Origin: Planctomycetota bacterium
Lineage (GTDB): Bacteria; Planctomycetota; Phycisphaerae; Phycisphaerales; UBA1924
Length of the DNA stretch: 33,182 bases
Assembly (NCBI GenBank): GCA_030950285.1
Contig: JAUZRR010000005.1
Span: 1 to 33,182 of the forward strand
Direction of reading: 5' to 3'
The stretch's first letter is position 1; every line of letters starts with the position of its first letter. The position numbers and the translations under genes were made by a program. Under the pieces are notes generated by a model. It worked only from the letters and a program-made list of their open reading frames with translations, was not told where the DNA came from and did not search any database. This document shows, piece by piece, positions 25,234-32,865 of this stretch.

Positions 25234-27399
25234 ATGCGAGGTCGTCTGTTGCAGTTTGTGGTTGGCGTTCTGCTTGTTGCCCAGGCGGCGGTCGTGTCGC
25301 TGCACGCGCAGCCCCAAGCGGAGTTGATCGCCGATCGGGTGGTGCGGTTTTGGGATATTGATGTGCGGACGACCGACCTCGAGCCGTCGGTGGCGTTGGT
25401 CCATCCGTTCCCGGGGATCGCGCCCGCGCCGGCCGACTTTCCTCTCGAGCCGATCTTCTTTGAGACCGACGAGGGCGAAGAAGGATTCGTGATCGAGATC
25501 GAGCCGGGGACCAGCCTCTACGGCACCGGGGAGGTCGCCGGGCCGCTCCTGCGCAACGGGCGGGTGATCGACTGCTGGAACTACGACGCGTACGGCTACG
25601 GGGACTCGACGCCGCACCTCTACCAGAGCCACCCGTGGGTGCTCGCGGTGCGGCCCGACGGCAGCGCGTTCGGCGTGCTCGCCGAGACGACGTGGCGGAT
25701 ACGGGTCGACCTGGCCTCGGCGATCGAGATGATCTCCGACGGGCCGGACTTCAGCGTGATCGTGATCGACCGGGACTCGCCGCAAGAGGTCGTCATCGCG
25801 CTGGCCGAACTGACCGGCACGATCGAGATGCCCCCCAAGTGGGCGATCGGGTACCACCAGTGCCGGTACTCGTACTTCCCGGATTCCCGGGTGATGGAAG
25901 TCGCAAAGGGGTTCCGCGAACGGGGCATCCCCGCCGACGTGATCTGGATGGATATCGACTACATGGACGGCTACCGCGTCTTCACGTTTGACCCCAGCGG
26001 GTTCCGGTCACCCCGTTACCTGATCGGGCAGCTCGCGGAAATCGGGTTCCGCAACGTGTGGATGCTCGACCCGGGGATCAAGGTGGACGACGAGTATTCG
26101 ATCTACACCAGCGGCCTGCAGAAAAACGTGTGGGTGAAGAAAGCCGCGAGCAACGACGACTATGTCGGGCAGGTGTGGCCGGGCGATTGTGTGTTCCCCG
26201 ACTTTACCAACCGCACCGTGCGCCAGTGGTGGGGGGGGCTTGTCCGCGGGTTTGTCCGGCTCGGGATCGACGGCGTGTGGAACGACATGAACGAGCCGGC
26301 GGTCTTCGGCGTCGAGAGCAAGACCATGCCGCTGGACAATGTCCATCGCGCCGACGAAGACCTCGGCGGGCAGGGACCGCACGCGAAATACCACAACATC
26401 TACGGCATGCAGATGGTGCGGGCGACCCGCGAGGGATTCATGACGGCCTACCCGAACCGTCGCCCGTTTGTCTTGAGTCGGGCCAACTTCATCGGCGGGC
26501 AACGCTACGCCGCGACCTGGTCGGGCGACAACACCGCGGACTGGTACCACCTCGAATCGTCGGTCCCCATGGTGATCAACCTCGGGCTCTCGGGCAACCC
26601 CTTTAGCGGCCCGGATATCGGCGGGTTTGCGGGCAACGGCGACGGGGAAATGTTCGCCCGGTGGATGGGCGTGGGCGCAATGATGCCCTTCGCTCGAGGG
26701 CACACCGGCAAGGGCAATATCGACAAAGAGCCCTGGTCGTTTGGGCCGGAGGTTGAAGCGACCTGCCGGCGGGCGTTGGAGCGGCGGTACCGGTTGCTGC
26801 CATATTTCTACACGCTGTTTCACGAGGCGCACGTGAGCGGCATGCCGATCATTCGACCGCTGTTCTTTCTGGACCCCGCCGACCCGGCGCTGCGGTCTGA
26901 GGACGACGCCTTTCTGCTCGGCGGCGACCTGCTGGTGGTGCCCGCGTTGACGCCTAACCGCGACCGTCGGCCCGCGTTGCCGGCGGACTTTGCGACGGCG
27001 TGGCGACCGTTTGGGTTTGGCGACCTGGACGACCCGGACCTGCCCGAGTTGTACCTGCGGGCGGGGTCGATCGTCCCGAGCGGGCCGGTGTTGCAATACA
27101 CCGGCGAGAAGTTTCTCGACCCGCTCACACTCCTTGTCGCACTCGACGAGGACGGCACCGCGATCGGCACGCTCTACGAAGACTTCGGCGATGGGTGGGA
27201 GTTCCGCGACGGGGAGTACCGCCTGACGACCTTCAGCGCTGTCAAGGAAGGCGCATCGGTTGTGGTTCGTGCAATCAACCGCGAGGGAAGATGGACCGCT
27301 CCGACGCGGGCGGTGCGGGTTCGGCTGATCATGCCCGACGGGCGCGAACTGACCGGCACCGGGCACGCAAACGAGGACATCGTCATCGGTCTCGAGTAA
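25234..27399 (+). CDS. Secreted glycoside hydrolase family 31 alpha-glycosidase
   Basis: A 721-residue retaining alpha-glycosidase of family 31. Residues 1-26 form a signal peptide (LLQFVVGVLLVAQAAVVSLHA), so it acts outside the cytoplasm. The N-terminal beta-sandwich precedes a catalytic barrel with the family patterns YHQCRYSYFPD, IWMDIDYMDGYRVFTFD and GVWNDMNEP (nucleophile Asp351). The acid/base is Asp432 (ATWSGDNTADW), and GNPFSGPDIGGF follows. The C-terminal beta-domains are complete and the length is normal. The start has GGGAGA 6 nt upstream. It follows two other exported redox proteins on the same strand, consistent with release of a sugar that these or the divergent cluster process. 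Whether it cleaves glucosides, xylosides or others cannot be told. Confidence 0.95.
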   Translation: MRGRLLQFVVGVLLVAQAAVVSLHAQPQAELIADRVVRFWDIDVRTTDLEPSVALVHPFPGIAPAPADFPLEPIFFETDEGEEGFVIEIEPGTSLYGTGEVAGPLLRNGRVIDCWNYDAYGYGDSTPHLYQSHPWVLAVRPDGSAFGVLAETTWRIRVDLASAIEMISDGPDFSVIVIDRDSPQEVVIALAELTGTIEMPPKWAIGYHQCRYSYFPDSRVMEVAKGFRERGIPADVIWMDIDYMDGYRVFTFDPSGFRSPRYLIGQLAEIGFRNVWMLDPGIKVDDEYSIYTSGLQKNVWVKKAASNDDYVGQVWPGDCVFPDFTNRTVRQWWGGLVRGFVRLGIDGVWNDMNEPAVFGVESKTMPLDNVHRADEDLGGQGPHAKYHNIYGMQMVRATREGFMTAYPNRRPFVLSRANFIGGQRYAATWSGDNTADWYHLESSVPMVINLGLSGNPFSGPDIGGFAGNGDGEMFARWMGVGAMMPFARGHTGKGNIDKEPWSFGPEVEATCRRALERRYRLLPYFYTLFHEAHVSGMPIIRPLFFLDPADPALRSEDDAFLLGGDLLVVPALTPNRDRRPALPADFATAWRPFGFGDLDDPDLPELYLRAGSIVPSGPVLQYTGEKFLDPLTLLVALDEDGTAIGTLYEDFGDGWEFRDGEYRLTTFSAVKEGASVVVRAINREGRWTAPTRAVRVRLIMPDGRELTGTGHANEDIVIGLE

Positions 27400-27417
27400 G
27401 ACGCAAGCAAACGAAAG

Positions 27418-27505
27418 CGGAGAGGGGGGGATTCGAACCCCCGGTGACGCGAAGCGCCACACCGGTTTTCGAAACCGGCCCATTCAGCCGCTCTGGCACC
27501 TCTCC
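27418..27505 (-). tRNA. tRNA-Ser (anticodon CGA)
   Basis: Read leftward, the acceptor GGAGAGG pairs with CCTCTCC. The anticodon stem CCGGT/ACCGG encloses TTCGAAA, so the anticodon is CGA, reading UCG. The long variable arm (GTGGCGCTTCGCGTCAC) is typical of serine tRNAs. The T arm is GGGGG-TTCGAAT-CCCCC and the discriminator is G. CCA is not encoded. It lies tail-to-tail with the GH31 gene. Confidence 0.97.
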
Positions 27506-27560
27506 GAATGGTCGATAGTGTAACCCCTGTGCTCATCCGGGGCGAGCCGGGAGGCAACGG

Positions 27561-28127
27561 TCAATCCGAATCCTGTGTCAGCAAGTCCGCCACTGCGCTC
27601 AGGATATCCTCGGGTTCGCTCATGCGGCCTGGGCCGACCCGGCGGCAGGCCTGCCAGCCGTCGCCTGGGCCGATGAACCGGAAGCCGTCGTTCCGGAGGG
27701 TCTCAACATTCCGCTGCGTGGAGGCTTGCGCCCACATGGTCGAGTTCATCGCCGGGGCAAGCAGGACCGGAGTCCGGGTCGGGTCCACCGCGCTGAGAAT
27801 CAGCGAGACGACGTCCTCGGTCCGCCCGGTTGCCAGCCGTGCGAGGCAATCCATCGTGCAGGGGGCGATGACCGCCGCGTCGAGGGCCTCAGCGAGAGAA
27901 ATATGCTGCGGGTCGTGGGATTCGAGGTGCTCCCAAGGAGTGGTATAGACCGGCCTGCCCGAGAGCGCCTGAAAGGTCAACGGCGTGACAAAGCGTGTCG
28001 CGCCGGGCGTCATCGCCACTGTGACAGACGCGCCACCCTGGGCGAGTCTGCTCACAACTGTCGCGGTCTTGTACGCGGCGATCCCGCCGGTTACACCGAC
28101 AAGAACACGCTTTCCGGTCAGCGCCAC
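27561..28127 (-). CDS. coaC: Phosphopantothenoylcysteine decarboxylase, stand-alone CoaC type
   Basis: This 188-residue flavoprotein decarboxylates 4'-phospho-N-pantothenoylcysteine in coenzyme A synthesis. Visible marks are the FMN-binding start (VLVGVTGGIAAYK), active-site His75 (HISLAEALDAAVIAPCT), the PAMN motif (Asn128) and the Cys161 loop (ACRRVGPGRMSEP). In E. coli the decarboxylase is fused to the CoaB synthetase; here the protein ends after the decarboxylase domain and no CoaB part follows in any frame. The start is a GTG with GAGGA 9 nt upstream. It follows rpoZ on the same strand, a linkage common in bacteria. The related lantibiotic-type decarboxylases share the fold, but the PAMN motif and the rpoZ linkage favour CoaC. 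Confidence 0.9.
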   Translation of the reverse strand: MALTGKRVLVGVTGGIAAYKTATVVSRLAQGGASVTVAMTPGATRFVTPLTFQALSGRPVYTTPWEHLESHDPQHISLAEALDAAVIAPCTMDCLARLATGRTEDVVSLILSAVDPTRTPVLLAPAMNSTMWAQASTQRNVETLRNDGFRFIGPGDGWQACRRVGPGRMSEPEDILSAVADLLTQDSD

Positions 28128-28179
28128 TGGTCACCGTCCTCGATGTTGTGCTTGGTTATCCCGGCGTCAGGGCCCGGCG

Positions 28180-28431
28180 TCAGAGCAGCGGGGCATCGGC
28201 AGCCGCGACGCTCTCGTTCTGGGACGACTCGGAATCCTGCAACCAGCCAATGCTGATCTTGTCGTGGAGAATCTCCTCCATCACAATTTCCAGATCGGAC
28301 CGGCCGTCACGCTCGACCAGCGGGCGGGCGCCGTCCATCAACTGAGCCAACCGGCGTTGGATCAGTGTGCACAGCTTGAACCGGCCACCGGCCTTGGTGA
28401 TGAGATCGTCGCTCTTGAGCGCTTGAATCAT
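28180..28431 (-). CDS. rpoZ: RNA polymerase omega subunit
   Basis: An 83-residue protein matching the omega subunit, which helps assemble and stabilise the beta' subunit of RNA polymerase. The conserved N-terminal part is present (ITKAGGRFKLCTLIQRRLAQL), followed by DLEIVMEEILHDKI as in the omega core. GGGTG lies 4 nt before the ATG. The coaC gene follows 52 nt downstream on the same strand, as in many bacteria; the usual upstream guanylate kinase gene is absent, since the gene on the other side is divergent. Confidence 0.85.
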   Translation of the reverse strand: MIQALKSDDLITKAGGRFKLCTLIQRRLAQLMDGARPLVERDGRSDLEIVMEEILHDKISIGWLQDSESSQNESVAAADAPLL

Positions 28432-28613
28432 GGGGCACCCTACTTTTATCCGAACTGCACCCCACCCGGCATCCGGGCGGCGATGAACTGATATAGTAGG
28501 CAGCGTTGGCGGCACAGACCCACCACCAACCGGAACGGCCGCCGGGCCTGCTCTGGGCGCACTGACCCTTACGGCCAGCGTTCAGCGTGTACTCGGCGGG
28601 GGAGGAACCCGGC

Positions 28614-29216
28614 ATGACCGATCAGCACTGGAACTCGGGCGATCGGCTCGTCCACACCGGGCGCCCCGAGTGGGGGGTCGGGCAGGTGCTCGCGGCGACG
28701 TCCATGCGCCAGGACGGCAAGGACGCCCAGCGGCTCACGATCCGGTTTGACCGAGCCGGGACCAAGACGATCTCGACCGCGGTCGCGTCGCTCGCGCCGC
28801 CGGACATGGCTCCCCAAGCCGCGCCCGGCCGCCCGAAAGCCGCACATGCAGAACCCGCCCCCAGCCGGGCGGAGCTCTTGAAACGGATGGTCCGGATTCC
28901 GGACTCGGCCTCCGACCCCTTCCGCCCGCTGGCTTCCAGGCTGGAGGCAACGACGGGCTTGTACCGATTCAAGCCTACCGGCCGGCTTCTGCTCGACTGG
29001 GCGGCTTCCCAGACCGGGCTGGCCGATCCGCTTTCTACGTTTACCCGGCCGGACCTTGAAGAGGCGTTCAAGCGGTTTCAGGCCGGGCTCGATGCCCACC
29101 TCCGCACGCTCGTCCATCAGGCCCGCCGGGAGGAGCCCGCGGCGCTTGCGGGCTTGGGGAACAAAGTCACCCCGGCGGTGCGGCAGATGTTGACGCGGAT
29201 GCTCACCGAGCGTTGA
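28614..29216 (+). CDS. DUF3553-like domain protein
   Basis: A 200-residue protein. Residues 5-55 (WNSGDRLVHTGRPEWGVGQV, then an LTIRFDRAGTKTI strand) match the small SH3/Tudor-like DUF3553 domain, which recalls CarD-type domains and may bind protein or nucleic acid. A Pro/Ala linker (about 60-80) joins a helical C-terminal half (about 82-200) that I do not recognise. The start at 28614 has GGAGGAA 6 nt upstream; an in-frame ATG at 28587 is less likely. It is divergent from rpoZ. The DUF name is recalled from the motif, not searched. Confidence 0.72.
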   Translation: MTDQHWNSGDRLVHTGRPEWGVGQVLAATSMRQDGKDAQRLTIRFDRAGTKTISTAVASLAPPDMAPQAAPGRPKAAHAEPAPSRAELLKRMVRIPDSASDPFRPLASRLEATTGLYRFKPTGRLLLDWAASQTGLADPLSTFTRPDLEEAFKRFQAGLDAHLRTLVHQARREEPAALAGLGNKVTPAVRQMLTRMLTER

Positions 29217-29421
29217 CCTCACGCAACAGGCCGCACAATCGGCCAACCGGCTGGGTGGTCTGGGCGGGGGTTGGGATCGAAACACCAAAAATCACGAAAA
29301 ACACAGCGATTTTCTCGGACCATGCCGCGGCCCGAGGCCGTGCCAGTGTCGCGGCCCTGCGGTTGCATCTCTCCCTTTCAGACACCACGGCGGCAACGCC
29401 TACATACCTGGAAGGACCCCG

Positions 29422-29706
29422 ATGAACGACAACAGCATGGACGCCCAACTCGCCAAGGTTCTCGACAATGTTGAGGGCCTCACTCCCGAAGACCGTGAAC
29501 GCATCGAGCGGTTTGCCAACGACACCCGCAACCGTCACGAGAAGATGCGGTCCACGCTGGGTGAGCTGCAGGAGTCGCTCGACCATCTCCGGCTCAGTGT
29601 CAAGTACCTGGTTTTTGATCTGGAAGCCACCCGGCGGGAGAACCAGTACCTCCGCCGGCTCATCGAGGCCAACGGCGACACCGAACGCGACGAGCAGGAC
29701 GACTGA
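29422..29706 (+). CDS. Small conserved coiled-coil protein
   Basis: A 94-residue acidic protein with a helix-rich sequence. A central coiled-coil-like heptad stretch (TRNRHEKMRSTLGELQESL, then DHLRLSVKYLVFDLEATRREN) dominates, and the tail is Asp/Glu-rich. GGAAGGA lies about 6 nt before the start. The 204-nt upstream gap holds an A-rich segment near 29278-29312 that could serve as a promoter. No function is known to me; similar short proteins probably dimerise. Confidence 0.72.
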   Translation: MNDNSMDAQLAKVLDNVEGLTPEDRERIERFANDTRNRHEKMRSTLGELQESLDHLRLSVKYLVFDLEATRRENQYLRRLIEANGDTERDEQDD

Positions 29707-29782
29707 TCCGACCCGCTTTCCTTCGCCGCCATCATTCCGGGCAGCCCCATCCGGGCTTTGTCCGAACGGTTTGCGCGAGCCT

Positions 29783-29811
29783 TTGCACCGTCGCTCCTCG
29801 GGGCATATGCT
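29783..29811 (+). promoter_or_regulatory. Possible promoter for the tRNA-Ser(GCU) gene
   Basis: TTGCAC (29783-29788) and TATGCT (29806-29811) are separated by 17 nt and lie about 36 nt before the tRNA. The matches to sigma-70-type boxes are partial. Confidence 0.35.
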
Positions 29812-29847
29812 TCGCGCACAACCCGGCCCGGGATCGGGCCGACAGTT

Positions 29848-29937
29848 GGAGAGGTGGCCGAGCGGCTGAAGGCGACGGTTTGCTAAACCGTTATGTGGGT
29901 ATTACCCGCATCGTGGGTTCGAATCCCATCCTCTCCG
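29848..29937 (+). tRNA. tRNA-Ser (anticodon GCU)
   Basis: The acceptor GGAGAGG pairs with CCTCTCC. The anticodon stem ACGGT/ACCGT encloses TTGCTAA, so the anticodon is GCU, reading AGC/AGU. The long variable arm (TATGTGGGTATTACCCGCAT) and the T loop (GTGGG-TTCGAAT-CCCAT) are typical of a serine tRNA. The discriminator is G and CCA is not encoded. A strong terminator follows. Confidence 0.97.
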
Positions 29938-29945
29938 CTTCTCAC

Positions 29946-29981
29946 AAGACGCCCCGCATGGTCGGGGCGTCTTTCTTTTTT
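29946..29981 (+). terminator. Rho-independent terminator after tRNA-Ser(GCU)
   Basis: The stem AAGACGCCCCG pairs perfectly with CGGGGCGTCTT (29946-29956 with 29963-29973) around a 6-nt loop, and a T-rich run follows to 29981. It could also end leftward transcription of the convergent Fur-family gene less efficiently. Confidence 0.93.
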
Positions 29982-30039
29982 CTGCTTGGTGCCGCGTGGA
30001 AAGGGCACCGGCCCCGGCTTCACGCCCGACTCGGCCGGG

Positions 30040-30423
30040 CTATGTCCCGGAGCAGTGGTCGCAGGCACCGACGAGGGTCAGCTCGTGCCCGTGGAGCTCA
30101 AACCCGCTGGGGAGGAGGCGGTCGAGCCCGCCGACACAGCCTCGGATATCAAAGACCCGATCGCACGCGGTGCAGTGAAAGTGATGGTGATGGGTCGCGG
30201 CGACATGGGCAAGCTCGTAGCGATCGGGCTGCCCGGGGACCGCGACTGCTGCGATTTCACCCTGCTCGGCGAGCTTGCGAATCGTCCTGTAGACGGTGCT
30301 CAGACCGATGCCGGGGACGGTCGCGGCCGCCGCGCTAAACACCTCTTGCACGGACATGGGACGCCCGGCGTCGGCGAGCACCGCCTCGATGGCGTCCTGC
30401 TGTCTGGTGCGGCGGCTTTCCAC
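30040..30423 (-). CDS. Fur-family metal-responsive repressor
   Basis: A 127-residue DNA-binding regulator of the Fur/Zur/PerR family. A winged helix (SVQEVFSAAAATVPGIGLST and VYRTIRKLAEQGEI) is followed by the dimerisation domain. Metal-site residues are His78-His81, His83, Cys84 and Cys87 (HHHHFHCTAC), His111/His113, and the structural pair Cys121/Cys124 (GACDHC). The start is GTG with AAAGG 7 nt upstream. It is transcribed away from a truncated globin gene, with a Fur-box-like site between. Whether it senses iron, zinc or peroxide cannot be decided from sequence; the site and the haem partner favour iron. Confidence 0.92.
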   Translation of the reverse strand: MESRRTRQQDAIEAVLADAGRPMSVQEVFSAAAATVPGIGLSTVYRTIRKLAEQGEIAAVAVPGQPDRYELAHVAATHHHHFHCTACDRVFDIRGCVGGLDRLLPSGFELHGHELTLVGACDHCSGT

Positions 30424-30459
30424 TGGTGCCTTTCAGCGCATGGGTGGCGGTATAGTTAT

Positions 30460-30474
30460 TGAGAATTGTTGTCA
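30460..30474. promoter_or_regulatory. Fur-box-like operator
   Basis: TGAGAAT-T-GTTGTCA fits the 7-1-7 inverted Fur operator TGATAAT-N-ATTATCA with 11 of 14 arm positions. It lies 37 nt upstream of the Fur-family start and about 115 nt upstream of the globin start, in an AT-rich island (30450-30480) of a GC-rich window. It could serve one or both genes. Confidence 0.62.
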
Positions 30475-30589
30475 TTGTGGTCGTGTTCCGGGAAGAATCA
30501 AGACCGGAGAGAGAAACGGTTGGGCGTCAGTGACCTTTGCGATGCCTCCAGACCGAACGCCGCAAGAGTTTTTGCATGGAGGAAGCGCG

Positions 30590-31018
30590 ATGTCCCATCC
30601 CGAGAAGCCCGCGGACCGGCTACAAAGACTGCCGTTGGCTGAATCGCTCGGCGAATCGGTTGTGGGTGACGTCGTCTCCGAAGCCGATATCCGCGTGCTG
30701 GTGGATTCGTTTTATGACACGATCCTGGCTGACGATATGCTCGGCCCGATTTTCGAGCGGCATGTGCAGGACTGGTCGCTGCACCTGCCGAAGATGTACC
30801 GTTTCTGGTCGACGATCGTCCTCCGCACCGGCCTGTACGCCGGGCGGCCGATCGAGGTGCACGAAGCGCTCCCCAACCTCACGCGGGCACACTTTGATCG
30901 GTGGATCGTTCTCTGGGAACGGACCGTCACCGACGTGATCCACCCGGATGCGCACAGGGCGTTCATGGTGTCGGCGCGGCGTATGGCGCGGTCGATGGCG
31001 TCCAGACTGATCGCTTGA
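30590..31018 (+). CDS. Group III truncated haemoglobin
   Basis: A 142-residue cytoplasmic haem protein of the truncated globin fold, group III, judged from LVDSFYDTILADDMLGPIF and HLPKMYRFWSTIVLRTGLY. The likely proximal His is His91 (IEVHEALPNL), followed by the typical HFDRWIVLWE. Members bind O2 or NO and are linked to nitrosative stress in other bacteria. The start is set by GGAGGAA about 5 nt upstream; an in-frame ATG at 30542 is less likely. It is divergent from the Fur-family regulator with a Fur-box-like site between, suggesting metal-controlled expression. Confidence 0.9.
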   Translation: MSHPEKPADRLQRLPLAESLGESVVGDVVSEADIRVLVDSFYDTILADDMLGPIFERHVQDWSLHLPKMYRFWSTIVLRTGLYAGRPIEVHEALPNLTRAHFDRWIVLWERTVTDVIHPDAHRAFMVSARRMARSMASRLIA

Positions 31019-31079
31019 AGTGATGGAAGGATCGGGGTGGGTATCCCGCATCGTGGTGGGTGTTCCGCTACAGTCTGCT

Positions 31080-31982
31080 ATGAGAAAGTTTGCAGCCGTG
31101 TTGTTTGCGCCCCTGGTGATGTCGGGGTGCGCGTCCGAGGGCCCTGCCGGGAAAGCAGATACAGCGTATGTCTCGGCAACCGACGCGTGGCACGCTGCAC
31201 GGGTCGAACGTCTGCGCTCCGAGACCGGCTGGCTCACGCTCGCGGGGTTGCACAAGCTGGAGCCGGGCACGCTCTCCATAGGGGCAGCGTCGGAGAACGA
31301 TATCGTCATCGCGTCGGCACCGTCGCCGGTGCTGGGGACGATCGTCGTGACCGATGGGAGTGTGGTGTTTACCGCTGCGGGCGCTGCAACGGTGGAGGTC
31401 TTTGAAGCCGGCCCGCCGGTTGGAGTCGCGACGATGCCGTTGGTGTCCGATGCGGACGGCGCGCCCACGGTGCTGACCTCCGGCGCGGTGCTGTTCCACG
31501 TCATCGAGCGCGGCGGCGAGCTCTTTCTCCGGGTCCGCGACCGCAACAGCCCGACGCTGCGCGACTTTGCCGGCATCGAGCGGTTCCCGGTCAACCCGCG
31601 GTGGCGTGTGACCGGGATGCTGATCCCCGAGCCGGGCGCAACCATCGCGATCACCAACATCCTCGGCCAGGTCGAGACGTCGCCGTGCCCGGGCACAGTC
31701 GAGTTTGTCCTCGAAGGGAAGACGCACCGACTCCGCCCGACCCAGCAAGCCGACGGCTCGCTGTTCTTCGTCTTCGCCGACACGACCAACGGCAAGGAGA
31801 CGTACGGCGCAGGCCGATTCCTCGAAGCGGACGCGGTTGGGGCGGACGGGCGTGTGACTCTCGACTTCAACCGTGCGTACAACCCGGTCTGTTCGATGAG
31901 CGCGTTCGCGACGTGCCCGCTGCCGCCGGAGGGCAACAGGTTGGTGGTTGCGGTTCGTGCGGGTGAACGGCACGGGGGTTGA
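31080..31982 (+). CDS. DUF1684-family lipoprotein
   Basis: A 300-residue exported lipoprotein. The leader MRKFAAVLFAPLVMSGC ends in a lipobox (VMSGC). The mature part matches the DUF1684 pattern: WHAARVERLRSETGWLTLAG, then LHKLEPGTLSIG, FAGIERFPVNPRWRV, ETYGAGRFLEAD, and the conserved end DFNRAYNPVCS followed by FATCPLPPEGNRL. The biochemical function of this family is not known to me. The start at 31080 gives a good lipoprotein leader but lacks a clear ribosome binding site; in-frame starts at 31020 and 31023 would spoil the leader. It follows the globin gene by 61 nt and may be on its transcript. Confidence 0.87.
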   Translation: MRKFAAVLFAPLVMSGCASEGPAGKADTAYVSATDAWHAARVERLRSETGWLTLAGLHKLEPGTLSIGAASENDIVIASAPSPVLGTIVVTDGSVVFTAAGAATVEVFEAGPPVGVATMPLVSDADGAPTVLTSGAVLFHVIERGGELFLRVRDRNSPTLRDFAGIERFPVNPRWRVTGMLIPEPGATIAITNILGQVETSPCPGTVEFVLEGKTHRLRPTQQADGSLFFVFADTTNGKETYGAGRFLEADAVGADGRVTLDFNRAYNPVCSMSAFATCPLPPEGNRLVVAVRAGERHGG

Positions 31983-31998
31983 TGACATCAGTTGAAAT

Positions 31999-32029
31999 GC
32001 ATGAAGCGAGCCAGTGGCCCGCTTCATGC
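31999..32029 (+). terminator. Hairpin after the DUF1684 gene, likely transcript end
   Basis: A perfect 10-bp stem (GCATGAAGCG with CGCTTCATGC) closes an 11-nt loop containing a further GCC/GGC pairing. It starts 17 nt after the stop codon. There is no T-run, so it is either an unusual terminator or an mRNA 3' end stabiliser. Confidence 0.5.
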
Positions 32030-32235
32030 GGTGCGACCTTGTCGCGGCGCTCATCAACGGTCATGGTTACGGGGTTGCGGGTAGTGTCCGCAGCGTGCTC
32101 CGGCATCGGGGTGGCTCGATGGACGGCACGCGATAACCGCATCGCCGCCTTGGGTTCCCTATGCCGTGCGCAGCTATGATGCCCACGTTGAAGGTGACCC
32201 GGCATGTGTTCCTGCATGAGGAATTGTGCAAGCAG

Positions 32236-32865
32236 ATGATCGATGTGAATGAGACACTTCGCACGCTGGCGCCGACCAGACCCGTCTTTCACTCGGAAGC
32301 AGACTTCCAGCACGCCCTGGCCTGGCACATTCACAACCGGCATCCCGAGTTGAAGGTGCGGCTTGAGTACCGACCTGCAAGGATTGATCGCAAGGTCTAT
32401 ATCGACATCTGGCTTGAACGCGAGGGGGGTCTCTATGCGATTGAATTGAAGTACAAAACCCGGCGGCTCTCCACATTCGTTCACGGCGAGTCGTTCGATC
32501 TGCTTAACCAAAGTGCTCACGACTGTGCTAGATACGATGTCTGCAAAGATGTCAGCCGTGTTGAGTCGCTCTCGCCGAGTTATCCGGGTGTCATCGGGTG
32601 CGTTGTTTTCCTGACGAACGACCCCGGATACTGGCACCGCAGCAGTCGCGACGGAACCGTCGATGCCAACTTCCGCTTGCATGAAGGGGCAGTGCTGAGC
32701 GGCACCTTGTCTTGGAAGGACCACGCCTCTCCAGGAACGACGAGGGGGCGAGATGATCCCATCATTCTCAGCAGTGCCTACGCGGTTCGTTGGATGGACT
32801 ACTCAGATGTTGGCGGATCGAGCGGGCGTTTCCGATCTCTGATCCTCGCGACACAGCCATCCTGA
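32236..32865 (+). CDS. PD-(D/E)XK nuclease-like protein
   Basis: About 209 residues from ATG 32236. The N-terminal motif PVFHSEADFQHALAWHIH is followed by a PD-(D/E)XK-type core: Asp57 (VYIDIWLE) and Glu70-x-Lys72 (YAIELKYKT), with Glu21 as a possible first-helix acidic residue. The remainder has aromatic and polar stretches (CVVFLTNDPGYWHR). Such folds occur in nucleases of restriction, repair and defence systems; whether it cuts DNA or RNA is unknown. The start is doubtful: in-frame ATGs at 32161, 32176 and 32179 are possible, and GAGGA lies about 14 nt before 32236. Base composition is visibly less GC-rich than the neighbours, which suggests recent acquisition. No methylase or other defence gene is seen beside it, but the window ends soon after. 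Confidence 0.72.
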   Translation: MIDVNETLRTLAPTRPVFHSEADFQHALAWHIHNRHPELKVRLEYRPARIDRKVYIDIWLEREGGLYAIELKYKTRRLSTFVHGESFDLLNQSAHDCARYDVCKDVSRVESLSPSYPGVIGCVVFLTNDPGYWHRSSRDGTVDANFRLHEGAVLSGTLSWKDHASPGTTRGRDDPIILSSAYAVRWMDYSDVGGSSGRFRSLILATQPS

